Origin: Novipirellula artificiosorum
GTDB lineage: Bacteria > Planctomycetota > Planctomycetia > Pirellulales > Pirellulaceae
Length of the DNA stretch: 64,000 nucleotides
Assembly: GCF_007860135.1 (NCBI RefSeq)
Contig: NZ_SJPV01000002.1
Span: 457,055 to 521,054 of the forward strand
Reading direction: 5' to 3'
This document shows positions 8,120 through 15,894 of this stretch, piece by piece (the first letter of the stretch is position 1; the number at the start of each line of letters is the position of its first letter). Made by a program: the position numbers and the translations under genes. The notes below the pieces were generated by a model. The model did no database searches, was not told the DNA's origin, and saw only the letters and a program-made list of their open reading frames with translations.

Positions 8120-10165
8120 TTGGCCTTTGAACCGTTTTTTGTCGAATGTCTGACCTGTGGCAGCCGGTTGCGCGTGTCCGATCCTGGATTGGTCGGAACG
8201 ATCGCGACGTGTCCCAAGTGCAGCTCGATGGTCGCAATCGAACCACCTACCCCGACGTTGCCCGCCAACCAACGCCCGGCGGGCGGCCAGGTGGCGGTCG
8301 GTAATGCCAACGTCGATAGCGAACAGATCACTCGCGATGCGTTGTCGGCAAACGAGATGGGTTCCGCGACCGAAACGCATCCGCCGCTCGTTCCATCGGA
8401 CGGTTTTCTTGGCTCGGATTCGGTCGCACCTGACACGATCCACGATTCGACGCCACCGATCGATCCCGACGCTTGGCAAAGTGCTCGGACTCGACAGTCA
8501 CGCCAAGTCGCTTTGGTCGTCGCGGTATCGATGGCAAGTTTGATCACCGCGATCGCTGTGTTTGTCTGGTTTGTCCGTTCAAGAAATCGTCCCGAAAATC
8601 TGGCCCCGGTCGAAGCTTCGACGACGGCGCCTTTGACCGATCAGGCAGCGGTGGATGCAACGGCGTTACCGTCAACCGAACCAACACAGACGCCACCGCC
8701 AGAGAACAATCCCAATCTACCGCCGCAGTCCCCCGTGACGGCTGAGGATTCGTTGTTGGAACCGGCTGTGACGTCGGCCCCGGTGGATTCCCCCAAAGTC
8801 GATTCCGCCGTCATCCCTGCCGACTTGATGCCGGTCGATCCACTCGCCATGGACTCGCCCAAAGCATCCCCGCCAACACCGATCATCCCCCCCCTTTCCG
8901 ATGGCGTTGCTCCGGCCGATTCGAACGCGGACGTTGACGGTCCGGACACCGATGACGCGAGCTTGCAAGCGTTGCCGCCCGGGCTTGCGAAATACACGAT
9001 CCTGCTGGATCTTGGCGGCGAGGCCAATGAAGTGAAACCGACGATCGATGCACCACCGGTGCTCGACCTCGCCAAATGGGATGCCGCTGCCGAGGAGTCA
9101 CTCGATCCGATGATGATCGCAACGCCACCGCCGATCATCGATCCAAAGTCAGCTTTGGCGATCGAGTTTGCTTTCGATTCCAAGGGGTACCCCCTCGGCG
9201 ACTTGGTCTTGCTGCTCAGTCAAATCACAGGCGTCCCGATCCAAATCGATTGGGTGTCGTTTGAGATTGCTGGCTTTGATATCCAAAACCGAATCCTCAC
9301 GCCGCGAGGAATTTTGTCAGCGAAAAAACACCTCGAAGCGATCTGCGAAGCGTGTGCCGGCGAGATCCAAATCGAAGAATCCTTGCTGATCCTGACATTG
9401 CGTGATGCCGCGTTCACCGAAACGATCGATCGCATTTCCGACGTCGAGGACTTTGCTGACGCTCAGGCGTCGGCCATCGAAACGCTGGACGCCTTTCTGA
9501 ACGTTTCGAGTGATCAAGACGATCAAGCCAAGGCTGCGACCGTTCCCCTCGGAAGCACGCGATCCGAGCAGCAGTTGTCGCTGTTGGCCATCGATTCCCT
9601 GCGGCGGATGCGAGGAATCGAACCGAAAATCGCCAGTCCGTTTTTTGATCACTGGGCTCACGCGATCGGTTCGCCCAACACGGATTGGGCGAAGCTGGAA
9701 GGCGGCGATTCAGGCCCCCCCTTTGATACTCCGATCACCATCGCCGGATTGCTTCGGCAAGTTTCGCGTCGCAACGGTGCGACCTGTGTGGTGAACTGGT
9801 TTGACGCCAATCGTCGCCGCATGTCACCCGAGCAATTGACCCTGCCCTACACCAAGGACGATGCGGGTGAGATGTTGCGACGAACGTTGTTACCGTTCGA
9901 GGTCCAAGTCCGGCGTGTCGATGCGGGTCATTGGTGGGTCGGAACCGAAGCATCCTACGACCGATTGAGCGTGATTGCATGGTCGCGACCGCTCGGAGAT
10001 CACCGAGACGCCTTCCTGCAACATATCGGTCAAACGATGGGCGGTGCGTCGAGCGACGTGTTCCGGGTCGTCTACGATGCCCAAAGCGATCGTGCGTTGA
10101 TGATGATGCCCAGGTACATCGCACGCCAATTGCCGAAAACCACGGAGAGCATTTGGGCCCAGTGA
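8120..10165 (+). CDS. Zinc-ribbon, single-TM protein with a secretin/TonB short-N-terminal-like domain
   Basis: 681 residues. An N-terminal zinc ribbon has Cys pairs at 10/13 and 31/34 (CLTC, CPKC), of the MJ0042 kind common in planctomycetes. A membrane helix follows at about 130-152, then a long low-complexity Pro/Asp/Ser/Ala linker to about residue 300. Residues about 345-428 (FDSKGYPLGDLVLLLSQITG, then an EAICEACAGEIQIEESLLILT segment) resemble the STN fold of secretins and TonB receptors; this is my inference. The rest is unassigned. The start is TTG with GAGAGAA upstream. The layout suggests a cytoplasmic zinc ribbon and a periplasmic C-terminus. A link to the nearby GspF-like and ExeA-like type II secretion relatives is conceivable but unproven. 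Confidence 0.75.
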   Translation: MAFEPFFVECLTCGSRLRVSDPGLVGTIATCPKCSSMVAIEPPTPTLPANQRPAGGQVAVGNANVDSEQITRDALSANEMGSATETHPPLVPSDGFLGSDSVAPDTIHDSTPPIDPDAWQSARTRQSRQVALVVAVSMASLITAIAVFVWFVRSRNRPENLAPVEASTTAPLTDQAAVDATALPSTEPTQTPPPENNPNLPPQSPVTAEDSLLEPAVTSAPVDSPKVDSAVIPADLMPVDPLAMDSPKASPPTPIIPPLSDGVAPADSNADVDGPDTDDASLQALPPGLAKYTILLDLGGEANEVKPTIDAPPVLDLAKWDAAAEESLDPMMIATPPPIIDPKSALAIEFAFDSKGYPLGDLVLLLSQITGVPIQIDWVSFEIAGFDIQNRILTPRGILSAKKHLEAICEACAGEIQIEESLLILTLRDAAFTETIDRISDVEDFADAQASAIETLDAFLNVSSDQDDQAKAATVPLGSTRSEQQLSLLAIDSLRRMRGIEPKIASPFFDHWAHAIGSPNTDWAKLEGGDSGPPFDTPITIAGLLRQVSRRNGATCVVNWFDANRRRMSPEQLTLPYTKDDAGEMLRRTLLPFEVQVRRVDAGHWWVGTEASYDRLSVIAWSRPLGDHRDAFLQHIGQTMGGASSDVFRVVYDAQSDRALMMMPRYIARQLPKTTESIWAQ

Positions 10166-10200
10166 TTTGTATTCAAGAGCCCCTTCGGGCCATTTGGCTA

Positions 10201-10223
10201 TTGGGTACCTGACCCCCTTTTCC
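10201..10223. repeat. Short dispersed motif TACCTGACCCCCTTTTCC, copy 1
   Basis: The intergenic sequence at 10206-10223 (TACCTGACCCCCTTTTCC plus flank) recurs almost unchanged at 30986-31003 as CACCTGCCCCCTTTTCCG. Both copies are between genes. It resembles short GGTACC/TGACCCC-containing dispersed elements reported next to REP-associated transposases in other bacteria, but no transposase is seen here. Confidence 0.4.
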
Positions 10224-10255
10224 GATTAGCTCCAAGATCCTTTGCAAAAACGCTG

Positions 10256-11038
10256 CTAAGCGGCGGCTTGCTGCTGGTCGGCGATGGGCAAACGGATGAT
10301 GAACGCCGTACCGCGTCCGAGAGTGCTTTCGACTCGAATCCGTCCTTTGTGGGAATCAATGACTTCTTTACAAGCCGCCAATCCCAACCCGGTGCCCCCT
10401 TTACCCGACTCGTCGGGACCTGATTTGGTGGTGTAGAACGAATCGAAGATCTGGGGCAACTGGTCTTTGGGGATGCCACTTCCCGAGTCGCGAACCGTCA
10501 ACTCCACCCAACCCTCGTCAGCAGAACGCGTCAGTTTGATCAAAATCGTCCCACCCTCGGACATCGCTTGCCGAGCGTTGATCAACAGGTTCAGCAGGAC
10601 CCGTTGAATTTGATTTCCGTTGGCCATCGCCGCTGGCACTTCCGCCCCCAATTCCGTTTCCACATGAATGCGATACTTGCGCATTTCTCGCTCGAGTAGG
10701 ACAAGCGAATCCTCGATGATCGATTTCAGATCCGTCGGTTCAAACGACTCGCTGCGGTTGCGTGCTTGCGCCAAGATGGTACCGGTGATCTTGGCAGCCC
10801 GTTCGGTCGCCTGCAAAATCTTGCTCAATGCCTTGTCCCGTGTTGCGTCGTCACGGTTGCGAATCCCCAATTTGGCGTAATTCAAAACCGTCATCAACAC
10901 GTTGTTGAACTCGTGTGTCGCAGTCCCCATCAATTCGCCAAGTGTGGCGAGTGATTGCATTTTGCGAAGTTCGGCACGCAAGTACTGGATTTCGGCTTGC
11001 GCGTCGGGAGTTTGCGAATCGGACAGTTGCGGTGACAT
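10256..11038 (-). CDS. Soluble sensor histidine kinase
   Basis: About 260 residues from the ATG at 11038. The H-box is ATHEFNN with phospho-acceptor His42. The N-box is LLNLLINARQAM, G1 is DSGSGIPK, the F-box is FDSFYTTK and G2 is GGTGLGLA, so all HisKA/HATPase_c elements are intact. There is no membrane helix and no PAS or GAF domain; before the H-box lies only a short, probably coiled-coil helix. A cytoplasmic kinase that receives its signal from another protein is likely. No response regulator gene is adjacent, so it is an orphan kinase in this window. Upstream starts at 11092 and 11173 are possible, and no SD supports any of them. The family is certain, the start is not. Confidence 0.88.
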   Translation of the reverse strand: MSPQLSDSQTPDAQAEIQYLRAELRKMQSLATLGELMGTATHEFNNVLMTVLNYAKLGIRNRDDATRDKALSKILQATERAAKITGTILAQARNRSESFEPTDLKSIIEDSLVLLEREMRKYRIHVETELGAEVPAAMANGNQIQRVLLNLLINARQAMSEGGTILIKLTRSADEGWVELTVRDSGSGIPKDQLPQIFDSFYTTKSGPDESGKGGTGLGLAACKEVIDSHKGRIRVESTLGRGTAFIIRLPIADQQQAAA

Positions 11039-11237
11039 GTTTTGTCGTATGGGTCGTTTGGGGCGGCGGAAGGAAGGCACATTAGCAAACATCAGTACTT
11101 GATCTATCGTCGCAATCGTTTGATTTGCTACACTTCGGACGATCGTTCCCGCATAGTTTGCCACCGTCGCCAAGCCCGATCCAAATGGGTCTCCTTAGGC
11201 AACTTGTGCCAATTAGGGACGATTTGCTGCGCAGCCA

Positions 11238-11244
11238 AGGAGGG
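11238..11244 (+). promoter_or_regulatory. Near-consensus Shine-Dalgarno AAGGAGG
   Basis: AAGGAGG ends 5 bases before the GTG at 11250. It is the strongest SD I noticed in the window and fixes the start of the small downstream gene. Confidence 0.85.
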
Positions 11245-11249
11245 ATACC

Positions 11250-11525
11250 GTGACACGCTTTTCAACGCATTCGGCCTACCGTGAAGAAAACGTCATCGAG
11301 CGATTGAAGCGTCGCACCAATGACGCGCGCACGTTGGGGTTTCAGGTACGAACGGAATACCTCGACGGGGAACAGGCGACTTGGTGCATGATTGGCAAGC
11401 AAAAGACGATCTTTATGGATCTTTCGCAAACCGCTGCCGAACAGCTTCGCCAACTGGACGAGTCCTTGGCGGAATACCGAAGTTCTCTCGCCGCGTCTGA
11501 AAAAAGACCACGTCAGGCTGCATAG
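11250..11525 (+). CDS. Small conserved-looking protein of unknown function (91 aa)
   Basis: The protein has 91 residues and starts with GTG behind a near-consensus AAGGAGG, which is strong evidence that it is translated. It is hydrophilic with no signal peptide or membrane helix. It looks like a mixed alpha/beta head (ERLKRRTNDARTLGFQVRTE, then LDGEQATWCMIGKQKTIFMD) followed by a helix (TAAEQLRQLDESLAEY). I do not recognise the family. It lies between a divergent histidine kinase and a GspF-like gene with 120 bases to the latter. Confidence 0.75.
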   Translation: MTRFSTHSAYREENVIERLKRRTNDARTLGFQVRTEYLDGEQATWCMIGKQKTIFMDLSQTAAEQLRQLDESLAEYRSSLAASEKRPRQAA

Positions 11526-11568
11526 CCGTGCCGGGTCTTCTACACTGGTGAGGGTCATCGTTGGAGTT

Positions 11569-11605
11569 CAGCCTTCAGGCTGCTGCAAAAACACGCGGAA
11601 GCGTG
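11569..11605. repeat. REP-like pair of hairpins in an intergenic gap
   Basis: CAGCCT-TC-AGGCTG (11569-11582) is an inverted repeat with 6-bp arms. It is followed by CACGC-GGAA-GCGTG (11592-11605), a 5-bp stem with a GNRA-type loop. No T-run follows, so it is not a typical terminator. Similar CAGCC-N4-GGCTG elements occur at 46896 and 46929. Confidence 0.6.
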
Positions 11606-11645
11606 AACGCCATCGAGCGCGGTACCCACTCGAGGCAACTGTAGC

Positions 11646-12686
11646 GTGTTTTCTCGCCGAATGAAGCTATCTGCCGCCCAAGGTTTCTGCTACCGCTTCG
11701 GAACGGGGATCAAGGCAGGTGCGGACCTGTTGGCATTGCTGAAAAGCGAAGCCGGCTATGGCAGCGACCGCCAACGCAGCGCCATGTTGGCCCTTCGTGA
11801 AGGAGCCAAGTCAGGTGAACTGCTGAGCAAATCGATGGAGCGGCAGAAACCGTTCTTTCCGCCGCTGATGATTGCGATGACCCGTGTGGGCGAGGCGACC
11901 GGGCGATTGGAGCGGACGCTGTTGTCACTGGGCGAGCTTTACCAGCATCGCATTCAGCTTCGCCGAAAATTCCTCACCTCGATCGCGTGGCCGGGGATTC
12001 AACTGTTCCTTGGGCTGATGGTCCTCTCGCTGCTGATCTGGTTGCTCGGAGCAATCACGCCGCCAACCGGTGGCAAGATGTTCGACGTGCTCGGGTTTGG
12101 ACTCTACGGCACATCGGGCGTTCTAGTACTGTGGGGCTACGTGTCCCTCTTTGCCACGCTCTTTGGCGGGCTGATCTGGGCCTATTTCCGAAATCTCGGC
12201 GGCGTGCAAAACGTCGTGCCGATTTTGTACATGATCCCCATGATCGGACCGGCGATCCAAACGATTACGTTGTCTCAGTTTTGCTGGACCCTCTCGCTTG
12301 CCCTCGACGCCGGACTCGACCCCATTCGCTCGATCGAGTTGGCGCTCGATAGCACCGACAGCGACTACTACCGAAACCGTGCCAAAGATGCGAAACAGGC
12401 GATCGAAGCGGGTGCGTCGCTCGCCGGTGCTTTGAAGGCAACCGATCTGTTTCCCGAAGAGTTTCTGACAAGGGTTGAAATTTCGGAAATTTCTGGGACC
12501 GATGCCGAATCGATCGACATGCTCGCAACCGAGTATGACGGCAAAGCGAAAACCGCTGTCGGCACGATCTCGGCCATCGCAACCGGATTGATCTGGCTGT
12601 TCGTCGCAGGGCTGCTCATCTTTTTGATCCTCCGCATGGCCATGAATATCTTTGGCGGGTATGCCGAGGCTATCGAGCCGATCTAA
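11646..12686 (+). CDS. Type II secretion / type IV pilus inner-membrane protein, GspF-like
   Basis: 346 residues, close to the usual size of GspF/PilC proteins (about 400). Two T2SSF-type domains are visible. The first is at about 8-130, with GxxL..AL..E...G.L..SM and a VGEATGRLERTL segment. The second is at about 205-330, with FCWTLSLALDAGLDPIRSIE and EISEISGTDAESIDML. Membrane helices lie near 115-137, 150-180 and 310-336. Such proteins form the inner-membrane platform for a secretion or pilus ATPase. The start is GTG. No GspE, GspG or GspD gene is adjacent, so this is an isolated paralogue rather than part of a full operon. It lies 152 bases before cassette 1. Confidence 0.85.
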   Translation: MFSRRMKLSAAQGFCYRFGTGIKAGADLLALLKSEAGYGSDRQRSAMLALREGAKSGELLSKSMERQKPFFPPLMIAMTRVGEATGRLERTLLSLGELYQHRIQLRRKFLTSIAWPGIQLFLGLMVLSLLIWLLGAITPPTGGKMFDVLGFGLYGTSGVLVLWGYVSLFATLFGGLIWAYFRNLGGVQNVVPILYMIPMIGPAIQTITLSQFCWTLSLALDAGLDPIRSIELALDSTDSDYYRNRAKDAKQAIEAGASLAGALKATDLFPEEFLTRVEISEISGTDAESIDMLATEYDGKAKTAVGTISAIATGLIWLFVAGLLIFLILRMAMNIFGGYAEAIEPI

Positions 12687-12838
12687 ACGGCTGAGCAGTG
12701 CGGTGCCCGCAAGGCCCCCCCCTCGATTGCCACCCTGATCTTGCTTTTGGGTGACAGGTTTTGCTAATCGGCAAGGGTGAACGTTTACGGCAATCCAGCA
12801 TTGCCGCCGCATTTCGACCGCCTTGCATTTGATTTTGT

Positions 12839-14941
12839 GTGAATTCGGCCACTCTCGACCAACCGTTTCTTTTTTCCCCAAACCGTGTCTCGCCATCACC
12901 GATATCGGGTGGCGCCGACACTGCGTCGGTCGCCGCTGCGCCCGATTCGCTGGTCGATCAGACGCGACGAGAGATTGCCGAGATTGTCCGCGAAGTGGCC
13001 TTGGCCGTGCGAAGCGATCGGTCGCGTGGTCAGTTCTTGAGCATGTTGGTCGACCGGATCCTACGAGCGATGTCGGCCGAAGGCGTCGTGGTTTGGCAAG
13101 TGGAGGCAGCGGATCCCTGGTCGCTATCGGCAGCCCAGCGGATCGGCCAAATCACCGATCGATCCATCGCGTCACCCTCGCAGCCGACGCATGATCAAAT
13201 GCTCTGCGAAGTGATCGCCGGTGGCCAACCGGTGGTCGTTCCGCCAACGCCGGGAGCCAGCGATACCGATCGCCCGGCGAACCCGACCCGCGTGGCTGCG
13301 GCGGTGGTCCCAATCCACAGCGATCCGTTGTCACCGCATGCCTCCTACGTCCTCGAGGTTTTCTTGGAACCCGATTGTGGATTGACGACCCAACGAGGCT
13401 ACTTGCGTTTTGTTGCTCAAATGGCGGACTTGGCTGGCGAGTTTCTACGCAACGACCAATTGCGCCGGATGCAGCACAAGCAACAAATTGCCAAACAAAT
13501 CGACACACTCATCGCGTCCCTCCACCTTGCCAAGAATCGGTTGCAAATCGAAGCCGTCGCGGTGGATGCAGTCGCCGATCTGTTCGGATTCGATCGAGTC
13601 GGCCTGTGCCATGTTCGTGGTGGCAATGGCAAAGTGGTCGCGGTCAGCCACGCCAGTACGATTGATCGACATGCCGCGGCGGCGAAACAGATCGAAGCCA
13701 TCGTGGAAAACGAATATCAACCGAACTGCTGCTGTTGGCTGGAACCCGACGAATCGTCGGATGTGATGCTTCAGCCACGCGTCGTGGTCAGTTCCGAGGA
13801 ACCCGATACCGTATCCCTTGTTGGATTGAGTCTGGCGGATTCCCCCACCGATTGCCAAGACCTCGGCGACGAACTGCAACGCATCGTCGATCATGCTGCG
13901 ATTGCAATTCGCCACGCACGAGCCATTGAAGCGATCCCAGGTGGCAGGTGGATCGTATCGTTGTCGAGCCAAGCCTGCCGGCCGCGAGCAAGCCGCTGGG
14001 TTGGATTCCTGGCGATGGTGGCCGTGATGACCTTGTTGTTTGTGGTCGCGTTCTTTCCCGTTCCAATGATGGTTTCATCGCCCGCGACACTCCGTCCTGC
14101 CGACGTCCAGCGGCTGTTCGCCTCTCGTGCTGCGGTGGTCGATACCATTCATGTTGCTCATGGGGATTCGGTACGCCAAGGGCAGCCCTTGATGACGATG
14201 CGCGATCCGGCCTTGCGAGAACAGATCACCTCACTGCTTGGCCGCCGAGCCGTCCTGGCACAAAAACAATCCGCATTCACTGCGGAGCTCGTCGACACCG
14301 CTTCGCACCGCATCGATCGAAGTGAACAACTGCAAGGCGAACGAAGCCTGCTCGCGGAAGAGATGTATACCCTTGACGAGCAACTGGCGCTATTGGAACA
14401 AGTGGAGGCGTCGTTAGTGCTGCGAGCGGGACGCGACGGAATCGTGGATGCATGGCAGCTCGAACGGCGATTGTTGGGCAAGCCCGTTGAGCGAGGCGAG
14501 CGGCTGCTGGAAGTGATCGCTCGCGAAACCGACTGGTTGGTCGACGCGCGTGTGCCGTTGTCCAAAATGAACAGCATCCGCTCCGCATCCCAGGCAGGAT
14601 CGCTGAGAGCCGCCGTGCTGATGGACAACACCGATGCAAACAGCGTACCGGCGTCGCTGGAAGCCGTCGGGCCGACATTGCAACATTCGACCGATGGGGC
14701 CGATTCCAAAGCGGTCGTGTTGAGGCTTGATCACGAAGGGATCAGCCGATTGACGACGCGTTTGTCTGCTGCGGAAATGCCCAGCAAGGGTCCGGTTTCT
14801 GGGGCGCCCGTTCGTGTCTTGTTCCGCTGTGACACCGCACCGCTGGTCAGCGTCCTCTTTCACGACGCCATCGAGTCGCTGCGAAATCACGCCAGCCTTT
14901 ACCTATCGATCAACTCCTCCTCATCGGCTGACGTTCCATGA
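12839..14941 (+). CDS. Cassette 1 gene A: GAF-like / transmembrane / lipoyl-HlyD fusion protein
   Basis: 700 residues from a GTG. The cytoplasmic half holds two GAF-like segments (about 41-200 and 215-365), with NPTR at 148-151 and TQRGYLRF at 184-191. One membrane helix (about 388-406) leads to a periplasmic lipoyl/biotinyl hairpin (about 425-455, VVDTIHVAHGDSVRQGQPL), a coiled-coil hairpin (about 460-540) and a beta-barrel part of the HlyD adaptor type. NPTR, TQRGYLRF and the whole order recur in the paralogue at 48027-50078. Known HlyD adaptors bridge a pump to the outer membrane; GAF domains bind small molecules or partners. The combination suggests that cytoplasmic sensing is coupled to an envelope adaptor. 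The stop overlaps gene B as ATGA. Confidence 0.82.
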   Translation: MNSATLDQPFLFSPNRVSPSPISGGADTASVAAAPDSLVDQTRREIAEIVREVALAVRSDRSRGQFLSMLVDRILRAMSAEGVVVWQVEAADPWSLSAAQRIGQITDRSIASPSQPTHDQMLCEVIAGGQPVVVPPTPGASDTDRPANPTRVAAAVVPIHSDPLSPHASYVLEVFLEPDCGLTTQRGYLRFVAQMADLAGEFLRNDQLRRMQHKQQIAKQIDTLIASLHLAKNRLQIEAVAVDAVADLFGFDRVGLCHVRGGNGKVVAVSHASTIDRHAAAAKQIEAIVENEYQPNCCCWLEPDESSDVMLQPRVVVSSEEPDTVSLVGLSLADSPTDCQDLGDELQRIVDHAAIAIRHARAIEAIPGGRWIVSLSSQACRPRASRWVGFLAMVAVMTLLFVVAFFPVPMMVSSPATLRPADVQRLFASRAAVVDTIHVAHGDSVRQGQPLMTMRDPALREQITSLLGRRAVLAQKQSAFTAELVDTASHRIDRSEQLQGERSLLAEEMYTLDEQLALLEQVEASLVLRAGRDGIVDAWQLERRLLGKPVERGERLLEVIARETDWLVDARVPLSKMNSIRSASQAGSLRAAVLMDNTDANSVPASLEAVGPTLQHSTDGADSKAVVLRLDHEGISRLTTRLSAAEMPSKGPVSGAPVRVLFRCDTAPLVSVLFHDAIESLRNHASLYLSINSSSSADVP

Positions 14942-15894
14942 CGCAGAATCGACTATCAAAACCCGCGTTCGTTCGCGCCATCGCGACAGGTGCTCTGTTT
15001 TTTATATTCACCACGGGGTCTGCAACCGTAGAGATCGCAGGCAGCCAAGAGCCACGAGCGATCGAAGTCACCGAGTGCGTGGTTCGATTTGCTGAGGAAG
15101 TCGACGTCCCGGCGCTCGAATCGGGGCGTGTTGCGGAGGTTGTTGCCAATCTGAATGAACCCATCGAATCCATGGCGTTAATCGCTCGGCTCGATGATCG
15201 CTCACTGAAAATCCGACGACATGCCTCTTCACTGAGACTCGAGGAGGCACGTGATGAAGCCAATGATGATCTTGAGCTTCGCTATGCGGAAACCGCCTTG
15301 GCGGTAGCGGAGGACGAACTCGATTCCAATCTATCGACCAACCGTGATGTCAGCGGATCCGTCTCGATGAGTCATCTGAGACGGTTGCGATTGGCAGTCA
15401 AACATGGCGAGTTGGAAGTTGCGTTGGCCAAGAAAGGACGTGGCGAAGCCCACGTGGAATTACAGCTGCGTGAAGCCGACTTGGCGATGCTGGACGATCA
15501 ACTTGCAAACCTACAGATCACCAGTCCGTTGTCGGGGACCGTGATCGAAGTGACTCGTTCGGCGGGCGAATGGATTGAAAAGGGGCATTCTCTTGCGACG
15601 GTTGCGAGAATCGACCGGCTGCACGTTCACGCCTTGGTTCGAGAAGACCAATTGCCGCCACGAACCTGCAAAGGCTTGCCCGTCAGCGTTCATTGGACCG
15701 ATTCGAGCTTGGGTTCCGAGCGGATGTTGCGGGGGCACGTTTTGTCAGCCGACCCCCAGGTCCTGCCCGGCGCCCGCTACCGCATCCACGCGGAAATCGT
15801 CAATCAACGCGACGCTGCGGATCCGACACGTTGGATCCTGGTCCCAGGCACCACCGTTCGAATGAAGGTCGAGCTTGTCAAACGCAACCCTTGA
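14938..15894 (+). CDS. Cassette 1 gene B: secreted HlyD/RND-type adaptor
   Basis: 318 residues. A signal peptide or anchor (about 12-32, FVRAIATGALFFIFTTGSA) is followed by a lipoyl half-motif (VDVPALESGRVAEV), an alpha-hairpin with many Glu/Ala/Leu heptads (about 95-185), the second lipoyl half (LQITSPLSGTVIEVTRSAGE) and a beta-barrel domain. This is the periplasmic adaptor layout of the RND/HlyD families. A segment TECVVRFAEEVDVPA with a single Cys has a counterpart ENCIVIVINTVNVPA in the paralogue at 47005-47952. The ATG overlaps the stop of gene A by four bases, so translation is coupled. No pump gene is adjacent; gene C is the only candidate partner. Confidence 0.85.
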   Translation: MTQNRLSKPAFVRAIATGALFFIFTTGSATVEIAGSQEPRAIEVTECVVRFAEEVDVPALESGRVAEVVANLNEPIESMALIARLDDRSLKIRRHASSLRLEEARDEANDDLELRYAETALAVAEDELDSNLSTNRDVSGSVSMSHLRRLRLAVKHGELEVALAKKGRGEAHVELQLREADLAMLDDQLANLQITSPLSGTVIEVTRSAGEWIEKGHSLATVARIDRLHVHALVREDQLPPRTCKGLPVSVHWTDSSLGSERMLRGHVLSADPQVLPGARYRIHAEIVNQRDAADPTRWILVPGTTVRMKVELVKRNP

